NCBI GenBank assembly: GCA_963840055.1
Contig: CAWIXM010000003.1
Span: 66,149 to 130,148 of the forward strand
Length of the DNA stretch: 64,000 nt
Direction: 5' to 3'
Source of the DNA: Rhodoplanes sp963840055
Lineage (GTDB): Bacteria; Pseudomonadota; Alphaproteobacteria; Rhizobiales; Xanthobacteraceae
The translations under genes were made by a program, and so were the position numbers. The notes beneath the pieces are model-generated. The model was not told the origin of the DNA and did no database searches. It was given only the letters and a program-made list of their open reading frames with translations. Below are positions 18,038-26,112 of this stretch, in pieces. Within the stretch, counting starts at the first letter, position 1, and every line of letters begins with the position of its first letter.

Positions 18038-18526
18038 TCAGCCGACCGGGGTCCAGGTCCCGTCCGGGTTGCGGCAGGCGGTGCCGCGCGCCGCCTGTGG
18101 GGTGCCGTCGATATAGATGGTATGCGTGAAGTGGCGGCATTGCGCGCCGCCCTGGGCATAGGCGGGGCCGGGCACGACGGTGCCGTAGCGTCCCGAATCC
18201 GGATTGCGCCAGGTGACCGGCCTGCCGGACGGGCCGGTTTCCAGCGCCGCCATCTGCGCCTCGTAGGCGCGCCGGCGGTCCTCGTCGTCGAGCGCCGCCC
18301 CGATACGGTTGCCGATCAGCCCGCCGATCGCCGCCCCTGCGACGCTCGCCGCGACGCGCGCGCCGGTGTCGCCGCCAATCGTCGAACCGACGGCCGCGCC
18401 GGTCAGCGCCCCGACCAGCGTTCCGGTGTTCTCGCGCGGTCCTGTCCCAGTCACCGGATCGCCGGCACAACCCGCGAGGGCGAAAGCCGTCAGCCCGACG
18501 GTCATGAGGGTGATCTTCGAGAGCAT
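18038..18526 (-). CDS. Glycine-zipper surface lipoprotein
   Basis: This 162-aa protein is a lipoprotein: a short signal peptide ends in the lipobox LAGC, with the lipidated cysteine at residue 20. A glycine-zipper region follows (GALTGAAVGSTIGGDTGARV, ASVAGAAIGGLIGNRIG), as in the 17-kDa rickettsial antigen/SlyB family. A C-terminal domain has TWRNPDSGRYGTVVPG and CRHFTHTIYIDG, like RT0821-type surface proteins. GGGGAAG precedes the ATG at 18526. It should sit in the outer membrane envelope. It is convergent with the polytopic membrane protein gene. Confidence 0.9.
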   Translation of the reverse strand: MLSKITLMTVGLTAFALAGCAGDPVTGTGPRENTGTLVGALTGAAVGSTIGGDTGARVAASVAGAAIGGLIGNRIGAALDDEDRRRAYEAQMAALETGPSGRPVTWRNPDSGRYGTVVPGPAYAQGGAQCRHFTHTIYIDGTPQAARGTACRNPDGTWTPVG

Positions 18527-18643
18527 GAGCGTCTTCCCCCGCGGCGGCGTCATTCAGCATTCAGCGCATCGCCGCTGATCCTGCCTTCCCGCCATCACAA
18601 AAAACGCGAGGAATGGGGCGAAACTTGGCCGTCCGAGGGAGAC

Positions 18644-20050
18644 TTACGGTTGAGCCGGGGTCCGGCGGGACTGCTCCGACCCGGGCAGGACGAGCTCGGC
18701 GCGCAGGCCGCCGATCGGCGCGGTCGAGAGGTTGAGGCTGCCGCCGTAAAGGGCGGCAAGCTCAAGCACGATGGAAAGGCCCAGCCCTGATCCCGGCTTG
18801 GTCTCGTCGAGCCGTTGGCCGCGGTGGGCGGCCCGCTCGCGCTCGGCCGCCGACAGGCCCGGACCGTCATCGTCGATAATGATGCGAATCGCGGGTGTGC
18901 GTTTCTTGTCGGCCTGGGTTTCCGCCTCCACCGTGATCGACACCCGCGACGCCGCCCACTTGCAGGCGTTGTCGACCAGATTGCCGACCATTTCCTCGAG
19001 GTCCTGGCGCTCGCCGAGAAAGCGGACCGGGTCGGGCGCGTCGACTTCGATCACGATGCCGCGGTCGTGGTGCAGCTTCTCCATCATGCGGGCGAGCGCG
19101 GTGACCACCGGCGCCACTTCGGTCACCACCCCGACGACGGTGAGGCGGGCGGCCAGGCGCGCCCGCTCCAAATGGCGCGTGATCTGGTCGCGCATAATGT
19201 CGGCCTGCTTGCGCATCTTGCCGGCGAACGCTACGTCGGGATGCGCGGCGGCCTCGTTGACGATCACCGACAGCGGGGTTTTGAGCGCATGCGCCAGATT
19301 GCCGACATGGGTGCGCGCGCGCTCGACCACCAGCCGGTTGGCCTCGATCAGTTCATTGGTTTCGCGTGCGAGCGGTTCGATCTCGACCGGGAATTGGCCT
19401 TCGAGCTGCTCGGCGCGGCCGGCGCGGATCGCGGCCAGGCCTTCGGAAATGCGCTTGAGCGGGGCAAGCCCGAACCGCACCTGGAACATGGTGATGAGCA
19501 GGAGCACCGCCGCCAGCATGACAAAGGTGATCGTCAGCGTCTGATTGAAGGCGTGCAACTCCTCTTCGATTTCCTGCGGATCGCCCGCGACCGAGACCAG
19601 ATAGTGGCCCTCCTGGCCGAGGTCGACGGTGCGCTCGACGAGGCGCAGCCGCTGGTCCTCCGGCCCGTCCACATAGGCGCGGCGGGTGCCGTCAGTGGTC
19701 GCTGGCACGCCGCGATCGACGAGATGCGGCAGCGTGCCGTCCCAAAGCGAGCGCGAAACGCGGGTCTCGGGCTTGGGCGCGTTGAGGCGATTGACCTGCC
19801 AGTACCAGCCGGAGAGCGGAAGATCGAACAGCGGCTCGCCGAGCGACAGAGAGCCGCGATCGTTCCCATCCTCGGGCGCAGCGATGGCGGCGACCAGCGT
19901 GCGCAGATAAACGCCGAGCCGGCGGTCGAACGAACGCTCGACGGCGTGGTGATAAAGCGAGGAAAGGCTGATGCCGGTGGCGAGGAGGATGACCACGGTC
20001 CAGGTCGTGGCGGAGAGGAAGAGCCGGAAGGCGAGCGAGTTGGTGCGCAT
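18644..20050 (-). CDS. Sensor histidine kinase (PhoQ-like)
   Basis: This 468-aa membrane kinase has transmembrane segments at about 13-33 and 170-190 around a periplasmic domain. HAMP follows (about 190-243), then HisKA with His254 in NLAHALKTPLSV, and an ATPase domain with NLVDNACKW, DDDGPGLS and GSGLGLSIVLEL. The architecture matches the PhoQ-like/FeuQ group of rhizobia. Its ATG lies five bases after the stop of the OmpR-type regulator, so they form an operon together with the PepSY-like gene further upstream. The stimulus is not evident; envelope or cation signals are typical for this group. Confidence 0.93.
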   Translation of the reverse strand: MRTNSLAFRLFLSATTWTVVILLATGISLSSLYHHAVERSFDRRLGVYLRTLVAAIAAPEDGNDRGSLSLGEPLFDLPLSGWYWQVNRLNAPKPETRVSRSLWDGTLPHLVDRGVPATTDGTRRAYVDGPEDQRLRLVERTVDLGQEGHYLVSVAGDPQEIEEELHAFNQTLTITFVMLAAVLLLITMFQVRFGLAPLKRISEGLAAIRAGRAEQLEGQFPVEIEPLARETNELIEANRLVVERARTHVGNLAHALKTPLSVIVNEAAAHPDVAFAGKMRKQADIMRDQITRHLERARLAARLTVVGVVTEVAPVVTALARMMEKLHHDRGIVIEVDAPDPVRFLGERQDLEEMVGNLVDNACKWAASRVSITVEAETQADKKRTPAIRIIIDDDGPGLSAAERERAAHRGQRLDETKPGSGLGLSIVLELAALYGGSLNLSTAPIGGLRAELVLPGSEQSRRTPAQP

Positions 20051-20055
20051 AAAGC

Positions 20056-20727
20056 TCAGCGCGCGTCGCTGGGCGGAGAGAGCAGATAGCCAAGTCCGCG
20101 CACGGTTTGGATGACCTCGACGCCGAGCTTCTTGCGGATGCGGCCGACGAACACCTCGATGGTGTTCGAGTCGCGGTCGAAATCCTGATCGTAGAGATGC
20201 TCGACGAGCTCGGTGCGGGACACCACGCGTCCGGTGTGATGCATGAGGTAGGATAGGAGACGATATTCGTGCGAGGTGAGCCTAACCGGAACACCGTCGA
20301 CGGTGACGCGACCCGTGCGCGAATCGAGGCGCACCGGGCCGCACAAAAATTCGCTCTTGGCGTGCCCGACCGAGCGGCGCAGCAGCGCGCGGATGCGCGC
20401 CAGCACTTCCTCGAGATGGAAAGGCTTGGCGACGTAATCGTCGGCGCCGGCGTCGAAACCCTGCACCTTGTCGCTCCAGCGATCGCGGGCGGTGAGCAGC
20501 AGCACCGGCATCGCCCGGCCGCTTCGCCGCCACGCTTCGAGCACGGAAATTCCGTCGAGCTTGGGCAGTCCGATGTCGAGGATCACCGCGTCATAAGGCT
20601 CGGTTTCACCGAGATAGTGCCCCTCCTCACCGTCGAAGGCGCGGTCGACCACGTAACCGGCGTCGGTCAACGCGGTCGCGAGCTGGCGGTTTAAGTCAGG
20701 ATCATCCTCGACGACGAGAAGCCGCAT
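20056..20727 (-). CDS. OmpR-family response regulator
   Basis: This 223-aa regulator has a receiver domain with VVEDD, phospho-acceptor Asp51 (AVILDIGLPKLDG), Thr in LLLTARDRW and Lys in AKPFHLEEVL. A winged-helix OmpR/PhoB domain follows (TSHEYRLLSYLMHHTGRVVS; NTIEVFVGRIRKKLG; TVRGLGYLL). It precedes its kinase with a five-base gap, the standard order. The group is close to PhoP/FeuP-type regulators. The PepSY-like gene lies 11 bases upstream in the same direction. Confidence 0.95.
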   Translation of the reverse strand: MRLLVVEDDPDLNRQLATALTDAGYVVDRAFDGEEGHYLGETEPYDAVILDIGLPKLDGISVLEAWRRSGRAMPVLLLTARDRWSDKVQGFDAGADDYVAKPFHLEEVLARIRALLRRSVGHAKSEFLCGPVRLDSRTGRVTVDGVPVRLTSHEYRLLSYLMHHTGRVVSRTELVEHLYDQDFDRDSNTIEVFVGRIRKKLGVEVIQTVRGLGYLLSPPSDAR

Positions 20728-20738
20728 GGCGAAGTTTC

Positions 20739-21266
20739 CTAGCGCGGCCCGCGGATCAGCGCGCCGGAGCCGGCGTCAACGGCCGCGCGCAGTACTTTGC
20801 CACCCCTCGCCAACACTGTCAGCAGGTAGACGAGCCTGCCATTCCGCTCGCACAGACGGGCATTCAAGAGCACATCACGGCGGCCTTTGACCGCCCGCGC
20901 CGCTTTCGCCAGGGGAACCACGGTCCGAGCGGCGATGCGCGCGCGCTGCTCCTGGCGCGAAAGGCAACGCCCCCCGGCGGTCGCATCGCTGCGGGTATGG
21001 ACCGGCCGCGCATCGTCGCCACGCGATTTGCCGGCGATCTCCGCGGCGTCGGCGCGCGGCAGCTTCATCAGGGAAAGGCCAACAAGCGACAGGGCCGCAA
21101 TCAGCAGGGCGGCGGCAACGGCTACGAGGGCTCCGGCGGAAAAACCGCCCGACGGCTCGTCTCCTCCGGCCCAGGATGCAGGTGAAGCGGGGACGCGACG
21201 ACCACCGCATACCGGGGCGGCGGCAATTGCGCGAGTGGCATCGACAAGCGCCACTTTCGTTCTCAT
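20739..21266 (-). CDS. PepSY-like membrane protein upstream of the two-component pair
   Basis: This 175-aa protein has one transmembrane segment at about residues 45-67 (ALVAVAAALLIAALSLVGLSL). The C-terminal 70 residues read like a PepSY domain: ARTVVPLAKAARAVKGR, a strand-rich middle, then GKVLRAAVDAGSGALI. PepSY proteins are often encoded with PhoP/PhoQ-like pairs and are thought to inhibit proteases or modulate sensing. The start is uncertain (ATG at 21266, or further up to 21359). The 250 bases upstream hold a weak 65-codon frame (21316-21513) that I do not call. Confidence 0.7.
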   Translation of the reverse strand: MRTKVALVDATRAIAAAPVCGGRRVPASPASWAGGDEPSGGFSAGALVAVAAALLIAALSLVGLSLMKLPRADAAEIAGKSRGDDARPVHTRSDATAGGRCLSRQEQRARIAARTVVPLAKAARAVKGRRDVLLNARLCERNGRLVYLLTVLARGGKVLRAAVDAGSGALIRGPR

Positions 21267-21518
21267 GACCTTACCAACGCAAACCGAATCGGCTCGCCTC
21301 TCACAATGAACCCAGCTAGCGCGCCTCCGCGTCAAGACTGCGGCAGCGCCACTCCGCAAACTTGCGCGCGGCGAGCGGATCGGTAAGACCCGAAAGCACC
21401 CACATGGGCCGGAAACAGGCGTGCCCCTTAGATAGGATCGGCGGGTGAATTGAAATAGTCACTTCGGGCAACAGCGTTGAGGTTCGCCAGCCGCTCGTCT
21501 CCGGCCAGGTCACGGCAT

Positions 21519-21875
21519 TTACGGCTGCGAGGACCGCGGCGGGTCGCTTGACGAATTAAGCAGACGATCGACGACGGCGCGTTCCATCTTTTCCAGGCTG
21601 CGGTCAAAGCGGTCGCCCAATTTGTCGAGGGCGTGTTGCAGCGCTTCCTTGTCCTCTTTCGAGCGAGCTTCGACCGTGTGCAATGCTTGCACGGTGACGT
21701 AGCTCTGCGCCACTTGGACCCGGAAATCGGACAGCTCCTTGCTCTGCTTCGATAGCTCGACGTAGATCCAGATGAAGACCGATAGAAGCGCGGCGCTGAA
21801 CGTCAGAAGGCCCAAGCCTCCCGCCAGCAGCGCGCCCCAGGTAACGGACGCTTGTCTTCCATCGTTGATATTCAT
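21519..21875 (-). CDS. Small membrane protein with coiled coil, last gene of the lysis cassette
   Basis: This 118-aa protein has one transmembrane helix (about residues 13-40, WGALLAGGLGLLTFSAALLS) followed by a charged helical region, ALHTVEARSKEDKEALQHAL and onward, that should form a coiled coil. Size, topology and position after the holin suggest a spanin-like (Rz-type) or tail-lysis accessory protein, but no sequence signature proves it. Its ATG overlaps the holin stop by four bases (21872-21875), so it is translationally coupled. Confidence 0.7.
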   Translation of the reverse strand: MNINDGRQASVTWGALLAGGLGLLTFSAALLSVFIWIYVELSKQSKELSDFRVQVAQSYVTVQALHTVEARSKEDKEALQHALDKLGDRFDRSLEKMERAVVDRLLNSSSDPPRSSQP

Positions 21876-22486
21876 CGCCGCACCGCCTTGACGAGCTGGT
21901 CGATAACCGAAGGAGTGATCTGGCCCGCGATCGTGGCGACCTTCTCGCGCGAGCGGCCCTGCACATAGACCCCGAGGACGGCGAAGCGCAGCCCCCAATA
22001 GCCGAGCAACAGCGCCGTCGCCTGGGCCGCGGCGTTGAGCACGCCGACGTCGCCGCCCCATAGGTCGCGGATGATGACGACGGCGAGCGCCGCGCATTCC
22101 AGCGTGAGTTCGAGCCCGTACAGCGGACGCCACCAGCGTTGCAGCGGATCGCCGGCGGCGATCTCCGCCCGCATGGTCAGATTGGTCTCGGCCGCGGTCT
22201 TGGCCTGGGCCTGGGCCTCGGCCTCGGCCTTGGCGATCTCCGCCAGCGCCGGATATTTTGCCTGCGCGTCGGCGTCCGCCGCGGCGAGCTTGTCTTGCAG
22301 CTCGGGCGCCGGCGTGTCCTTGATCGCCTTGTCGATCGCCTCGGGCGTCGGCGGCACGCCGAGCACCGAGCCGAGAATGTCGCCGACGGCGCCGCCGACC
22401 ATGCCGCCGAGCGGGCCGCCCAGCGCCGTCCCGATGGTGGGCGCGCCCAGCTTGATCAGCGGCCCGGCGAGGTCCTGCCAGTTCAT
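21872..22486 (-). CDS. Holin of the GTA 3TM type
   Basis: This 204-aa protein matches the GTA_holin_3TM family in layout. An N-terminal glycine-rich hydrophobic region (APTIGTALGGPLGGMVGGAV) is followed by an Ala/Glu/Lys/Gln-rich helical linker (about 60-110). RWWRPLYGLELTLECAALAV and a second helix (ALLLGYWGLRFAVLGVYVQG) with a basic C-terminus complete it. Holins of this group permeabilise the membrane so that endolysin reaches the wall during release of GTA particles. GGGAGGG lies six bases before the ATG. It overlaps both neighbours by four bases. Its presence links this cassette to the GTA genes. Confidence 0.82.
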   Translation of the reverse strand: MNWQDLAGPLIKLGAPTIGTALGGPLGGMVGGAVGDILGSVLGVPPTPEAIDKAIKDTPAPELQDKLAAADADAQAKYPALAEIAKAEAEAQAQAKTAAETNLTMRAEIAAGDPLQRWWRPLYGLELTLECAALAVVIIRDLWGGDVGVLNAAAQATALLLGYWGLRFAVLGVYVQGRSREKVATIAGQITPSVIDQLVKAVRR

Positions 22487-22626
22487 GAATGCCCTCCCGC
22501 CGGCTCGCGCAGCGGACGGCAGCGCCAATGCCGGCCGGCGCAATGATTGAGCGCCCATTCGGACGCAAGCCGGTCGTTGGCGAACGGCCCGTACACGCTG
22601 CCCTCGCATTCGATGACGTATTTCAT
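22483..22626 (-). CDS. Small conserved protein, 47 aa
   Basis: A 47-aa product (MKYVIECEGSVYGPFANDRL...) preceded by a strong AAGGAG site with good spacing, ending in an ATGA overlap with the holin gene. It has no transmembrane segment and contains three cysteines. The frame is open upstream to 22869, so a longer 128-aa version overlapping the one-helix peptide gene is possible, but the ribosome site favours the short form. The function is unknown. Confidence 0.6.
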   Translation of the reverse strand: MKYVIECEGSVYGPFANDRLASEWALNHCAGRHWRCRPLREPAGGHS

Positions 22627-22855
22627 CGCAGCTCCTTTTGGTGTCGCGCGGAAAGCGCGCCGGGCGCGCTCATGCCATTCCAGTTCCTCGTTCGGAAGCG
22701 GTATGAGCCGAACACATGGCTCGTGAGCACTTATCCTGACCCACTGATTATTTCTCACTTCGAAAAGCTGCCCTGTTGAACCGCGCTTTCGGTGGCCATC
22801 AGGCAAGCCAACCGCCGATACTCGTGGCGGCCAGTCAGGATCGGACATGTGTGGG

Positions 22856-22948
22856 TCATTTGCCGTCATGCCTCCACATCCAGGCGAAGCCAGAGCCGAT
22901 CAGCGCAAGCGCGCCGATGACAAGCAGAAATGCGACGCACCAATTCAT
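22856..22948 (-). CDS. One-helix membrane peptide, 30 aa
   Basis: A 30-residue peptide that is almost entirely one transmembrane helix (NWCVAFLLVIGALALIGSGF), with a short basic tail. Its ATG overlaps the stop of the endolysin's C-terminal frame (ATGA, 22945-22948), the same coupling as the other junctions of the cassette. It could be an antiholin or membrane chaperone of the lysis system. This is inference from position and topology only. Confidence 0.5.
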   Translation of the reverse strand: MNWCVAFLLVIGALALIGSGFAWMWRHDGK

Positions 22949-23798
22949 TTTGCGGCCCTGATCTTTGCCAGCACCGTCTCGATGTCGGCCTTTCCGAGAT
23001 CGCCCTTGATCGCCGCGGCGTAAGCCTTGGCGCGCTCGCCGTGCTTGCGCCACAGATAGACGCACGCCAGCGTCAGCGCGACCGCGCCGACCGCGACAAG
23101 CCCGAGCGTGAGCCACACGGTCCAATCCCACGAGCCCGGATCGGCCTGGCTGAGCGCGCCGCCGCCGGCGCCGGCCGACGTGCCGGTCGCCGTTGCGCCC
23201 TGCGCGCTGCGCTTCGCCTTGACCTGCGCGCCGGTGACTTCGCCCTTGAGCGCGCCCGCCATGTCGGAGACGTTCTGCGCCTCCAGCACCATGCGCACGC
23301 CGATCGCCTCCATGTGGGCGTTGCGCCGCAGCCAGCCGCGGCCGAACGTCCGGAACGTGCGCAGCGAGCGGTAGAAGCTGGCGCGCCGGGCGCAGGCGCG
23401 CTTGACGATGCCGACTTGGTCGGCTGGACTGTGTGCGCGAGATACGCAAGCGTTTTGACGCCGCCGGTCGGATTGCCCATCGCCGCGCGCATGATTTGCG
23501 GCGCGCGGCCGATGCCGGAATTCACCGCGATGTCGAACACGATCTGATCCGGCCCCTTCGGCCACAGATCGCCGAGCATCGGCCTCCAATAATTGCCGGC
23601 GTAGATGTCTTGCAATTCGGCTTCGCTGATGGAGCGGACGCTCCGGTTGGGCAGCCCCTTGCGCGCGCGGTACTTGGTGTATTCGCGTTGGATGATCCCG
23701 CGCATGGTCGGGCCGCCGGGGTCGCGCGGATCGTTGCTCCAGCCGCCTTCCTCAACCAGCGTGTTGGCGAGACAGCGCGCGTAATTGGCAGCGGTCAT
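22945..23798 (-). pseudogene. GH108 endolysin (lysozyme) with C-terminal membrane anchor, one frameshift
   Basis: The N-terminal part (23798 to about 23425) is a glycoside hydrolase 108 / DUF847 muramidase: VEEGGWSNDPRDPGGPT carries the catalytic Glu, then QDIYAGNYWRPM and IAVNSGIGRAPQIMRAAMG. The expected continuation (DQVGIVKRACARRASFYRSL, FGRGWLRRNAHMEAIG) is in another frame and runs to 22945, ending with a transmembrane helix (WLTLGLVAVGAVALTLACVY). Loss of one base around 23421-23428 explains the break; restoring it gives LAHTVQADQVGIVK. No slippery heptamer is evident. GGAGG precedes the ATG at 23798. The product would cut peptidoglycan for particle release. It is either decayed or a sequencing error. 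Confidence 0.82.
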
Positions 23799-23810
23799 GA
23801 AGACCTCCAG

Positions 23811-23837
23811 AAATTCAAAGGCCGCCTTGCGGCGGCC
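23811..23837 (-). terminator. Rho-independent terminator between tail and lysis genes
   Basis: On the minus strand GGCCGCC-GCAA-GGCGGCC (23837-23820) is followed by TTTGAATTT. It lies after the accessory tail gene (stop at 23994) and just before the endolysin, so the lysis genes may be transcribed separately or by read-through. Confidence 0.65.
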
Positions 23838-23993
23838 CTGGGCAGGTTTTCGGTTGATCGGGCGCACTGTGCTGCTGCGCCCGGTTGCTCGGCGCGTGCC
23901 TTCATCGGTTCGTCTTCAAACGCTCTGAAGCGGGCGAGGCTGAGCTTGTTCCGCTTGTTCGTGGGCCGTGCCGCAAGAGACGGCGTAACGACC

Positions 23994-24386
23994 TTACGGC
24001 GCGAGGATCGCCACAGGGTCGGCGCCGATCGCCTGCAAGAATGCGGTGGCGTCGGGATCATCGGCGCGGATCGCCGGATGATCGGCCGCATACCAGCGCG
24101 CCTTTTTCGCCGGATCGGCTTCCAGCGCCGTGTTGGCCGCAGCGATCTTTTCGGCGTCGATCAGGCGCTGCACGATCAGCGATTTTGCGACCATCCGCGG
24201 CGGCTCCGGCGCGCGCACGCGGTTGTCGATGAACTGCGCGCCGTCAAAACCGTCGCCGATAGTGACTTGCAGCCCATCGACATCGCGCAACGTCTGTCCG
24301 TCCGGAGCCGCATAGCTGTTCGGATCGGCGAGAATCACGTTGACGACGACGCCGCTCTCGATCAAGGCGCAGCGTTTTTCGTTCAT
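23994..24386 (-). CDS. Hypothetical tail-accessory protein, 130 aa
   Basis: This protein follows the DUF2793 tail-fibre gene and looks like the small proteins that sit after fibre genes in alphaproteobacterial phages and GTAs. It begins EKRCALIESGVVVNVILADP and contains GDGFDGAQFIDNRVRAPEPP; the C-terminal half is helical. A purine-rich site (GGGAGGGGGCC) precedes the ATG at 24386. It could be a fibre chaperone or tip protein. No family is recognised with confidence. The 155 bases between here and the endolysin's open frame hold the terminator at 23811. Confidence 0.65.
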   Translation of the reverse strand: MNEKRCALIESGVVVNVILADPNSYAAPDGQTLRDVDGLQVTIGDGFDGAQFIDNRVRAPEPPRMVAKSLIVQRLIDAEKIAAANTALEADPAKKARWYAADHPAIRADDPDATAFLQAIGADPVAILAP

Positions 24387-24454
24387 GGCCCCCTCCCGTC
24401 TCGCACGCAGCCAAGCCTGCGCAGGCTGCGCAAGCTTGCCTGCGGTGCTCGACT

Positions 24455-24478
24455 CCCTCCCCCGCTTGCGGGGGAGGG
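24455..24478. repeat. Short GC-rich palindromic repeat
   Basis: CCCTCCCCCGC-TT-GCGGGGGAGGG, a perfect 11-base stem between the fibre gene and the next gene. The same palindrome occurs at 49078-49101. It is a dispersed repeat of the REP type. Confidence 0.75.
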
Positions 24479-24519
24479 TGGGGAGGGGGATACAAAATTC
24501 ATGCGAATCACCATCGCCA

Positions 24520-26106
24520 TCACCTCGTCCAGATGTGCACTTCGCCGCGCGCGCCGGCCCCCGACGCGCTGTCAGGCGGGGAGTGATTTCCGCCTGCCCC
24601 GCCGCCGCCGGGAATGCCGCCCGGCGCCCCCACATTCGCCAATCCGCCTCCGCCGCCGCGCGCGGCGGAACCGCCGAACCCGATTGCGTTCGCTCCGATC
24701 CACGAATTGGTGCCGCCGTCTTCGCTCTTGATATTGACGTCGCCGCCCGAGCCCACTCCACCGGAGCCGCCGGAGTTGATGCCGGCGGCGCCGCCGCCGC
24801 CGCCATACGCGACTATCGTGCCAAGATTGGTTCCGCTGACGGACGTGGTCCCACCGGCGTTTCCTGGATTGCCGGAACCGGTCGCCGGCGCGCCGCCCGC
24901 GCCGATGGCGATGTTCAGCGTCGCGTCCATCATTCCCTTGTAGTGTTTAAGGGCATAGCCTCCCGCCCCTCCTCCCGTCCCGCGCGTCGTCCCGCCGATC
25001 TGCGCTCCGCCGGAACCGCCGCCACCCCACAATTCCAGAATCATTTCCCTCGTGCCCGCGGGCACAGGCCAAGCGGCGTTGCTTTCCGTGATGACCGAGA
25101 GAGTCCATCGCCGCGCAGGAGTAAGCGAAACCCAGCGCTGCAAGGTCGCGTCATATTGGAGCGCCGCCGACTCCTTGGGCCGGATAATCAGATCATCATC
25201 GAAGCCGAAGCGATTGGCAGCCGAGCTTGATGCATTCTCCGCTCGCAAGACGATGGCATAGGACCCGACATTGCCGACAATAATAACTCTTCCGTCCCCG
25301 CCGCCCGAGAGGCCGGTCAAGTTTCGGGTCGCGTCGCTCGAAAGCCGCAGTACGCAGGCGGTCGCAAGCCCCGTCGGGTTGTAGTCGTTCTGGTCGGCAG
25401 TGATCTGCGGCGGCGAAAGATCGCCGGTAAGGAAGAACCCGGCATTGACCTTGGTCGACCCGGTGGTCTTGTCGAGCAGCAGCGCGTCGATCCAGGCCGA
25501 CCCGTCGGGCGATGTTTTGAAATGAAAGTCGTCGTCGCCGGTCAGCCCGATTTCCGCGCGCCCGGAGAAGGCGGTCTGGAACAACAGCGACAGCGTCTTC
25601 GCCGCGCTTTCCTTCGAGAGCTTGTAGCGCAGATCGCCGTCGCCGCCTTCGGCGACGCTCTTCGCCACCCACAGCGCATTGTTGAGCTTGGCAGCGAACG
25701 GATTGGTCGCGTCGGCCGTCGTGCCGAGACCGAGACGCGCGAGATTCTGCAGCTCGGCGATCGTGTCGCCGCTCACCGCCTGCCAGGAAGCGCCATTCCA
25801 GGCGACCAGGTTCGCCTCATCGCCGACATAGCAAATCCAGCCAAGCTGCGGCGGGTAGAACGACCAGCCGCCGTCGACGTAATGGGCGACCTGATCGTCC
25901 TTGCCCGCGAAAGCGCCGGACCCGGGAGACTTGACGAGGTAGCGATCGCCTTCGCCGGGAGAGCCCGGCGGCGCCGACAGATCGCGATCGATCACCGCCA
26001 GCATCACCAACGCATCGAGGACGACGAGCGCCTCGTTATGGGTGACGTGCTTCTGCGCCTGCGCCCCTTCGATGGTGGGCAGGCCGAGATGAACCGTGTC
26101 GGTCAT
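24520..26106 (-). CDS. DUF2793 tail-fibre protein with glycine-rich tip
   Basis: This 528-aa protein starts with a DUF2793 domain (about residues 5-110: LPTIEGAQAQKHVTHNEALV, GEGDRYLVKSPGSGAFAGK, GWICYVGDEANLVAWNG). This domain is found in GTA and phage tail fibres after the host-specificity gene. A middle shaft follows (about 110-340). The C-terminal 190 residues form a glycine-rich domain (LELWGGGGSGGAQIGG and several GGGGGA loops), like the receptor-binding tips of some phage fibres. It begins six bases after the stop of the host-specificity gene. It is the likely cell-recognition element of the particle. Confidence 0.85.
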   Translation of the reverse strand: MTDTVHLGLPTIEGAQAQKHVTHNEALVVLDALVMLAVIDRDLSAPPGSPGEGDRYLVKSPGSGAFAGKDDQVAHYVDGGWSFYPPQLGWICYVGDEANLVAWNGASWQAVSGDTIAELQNLARLGLGTTADATNPFAAKLNNALWVAKSVAEGGDGDLRYKLSKESAAKTLSLLFQTAFSGRAEIGLTGDDDFHFKTSPDGSAWIDALLLDKTTGSTKVNAGFFLTGDLSPPQITADQNDYNPTGLATACVLRLSSDATRNLTGLSGGGDGRVIIVGNVGSYAIVLRAENASSSAANRFGFDDDLIIRPKESAALQYDATLQRWVSLTPARRWTLSVITESNAAWPVPAGTREMILELWGGGGSGGAQIGGTTRGTGGGAGGYALKHYKGMMDATLNIAIGAGGAPATGSGNPGNAGGTTSVSGTNLGTIVAYGGGGGAAGINSGGSGGVGSGGDVNIKSEDGGTNSWIGANAIGFGGSAARGGGGGLANVGAPGGIPGGGGAGGNHSPPDSASGAGARGEVHIWTR

Positions 26107-26112
26107 TGTTGC

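Noticed and set aside
21316..21513. 65-codon minus-strand frame before the PepSY-like gene
   Set aside because: No ribosome site, no partner and no recognisable motif; it might be the end of an old gene but cannot be supported.
23421..23450. Programmed ribosomal frameshift in the endolysin gene
   Set aside because: No slippery heptamer or pseudoknot is evident at the junction; a simple one-base loss explains the break and other genes here show the same kind of lesion.
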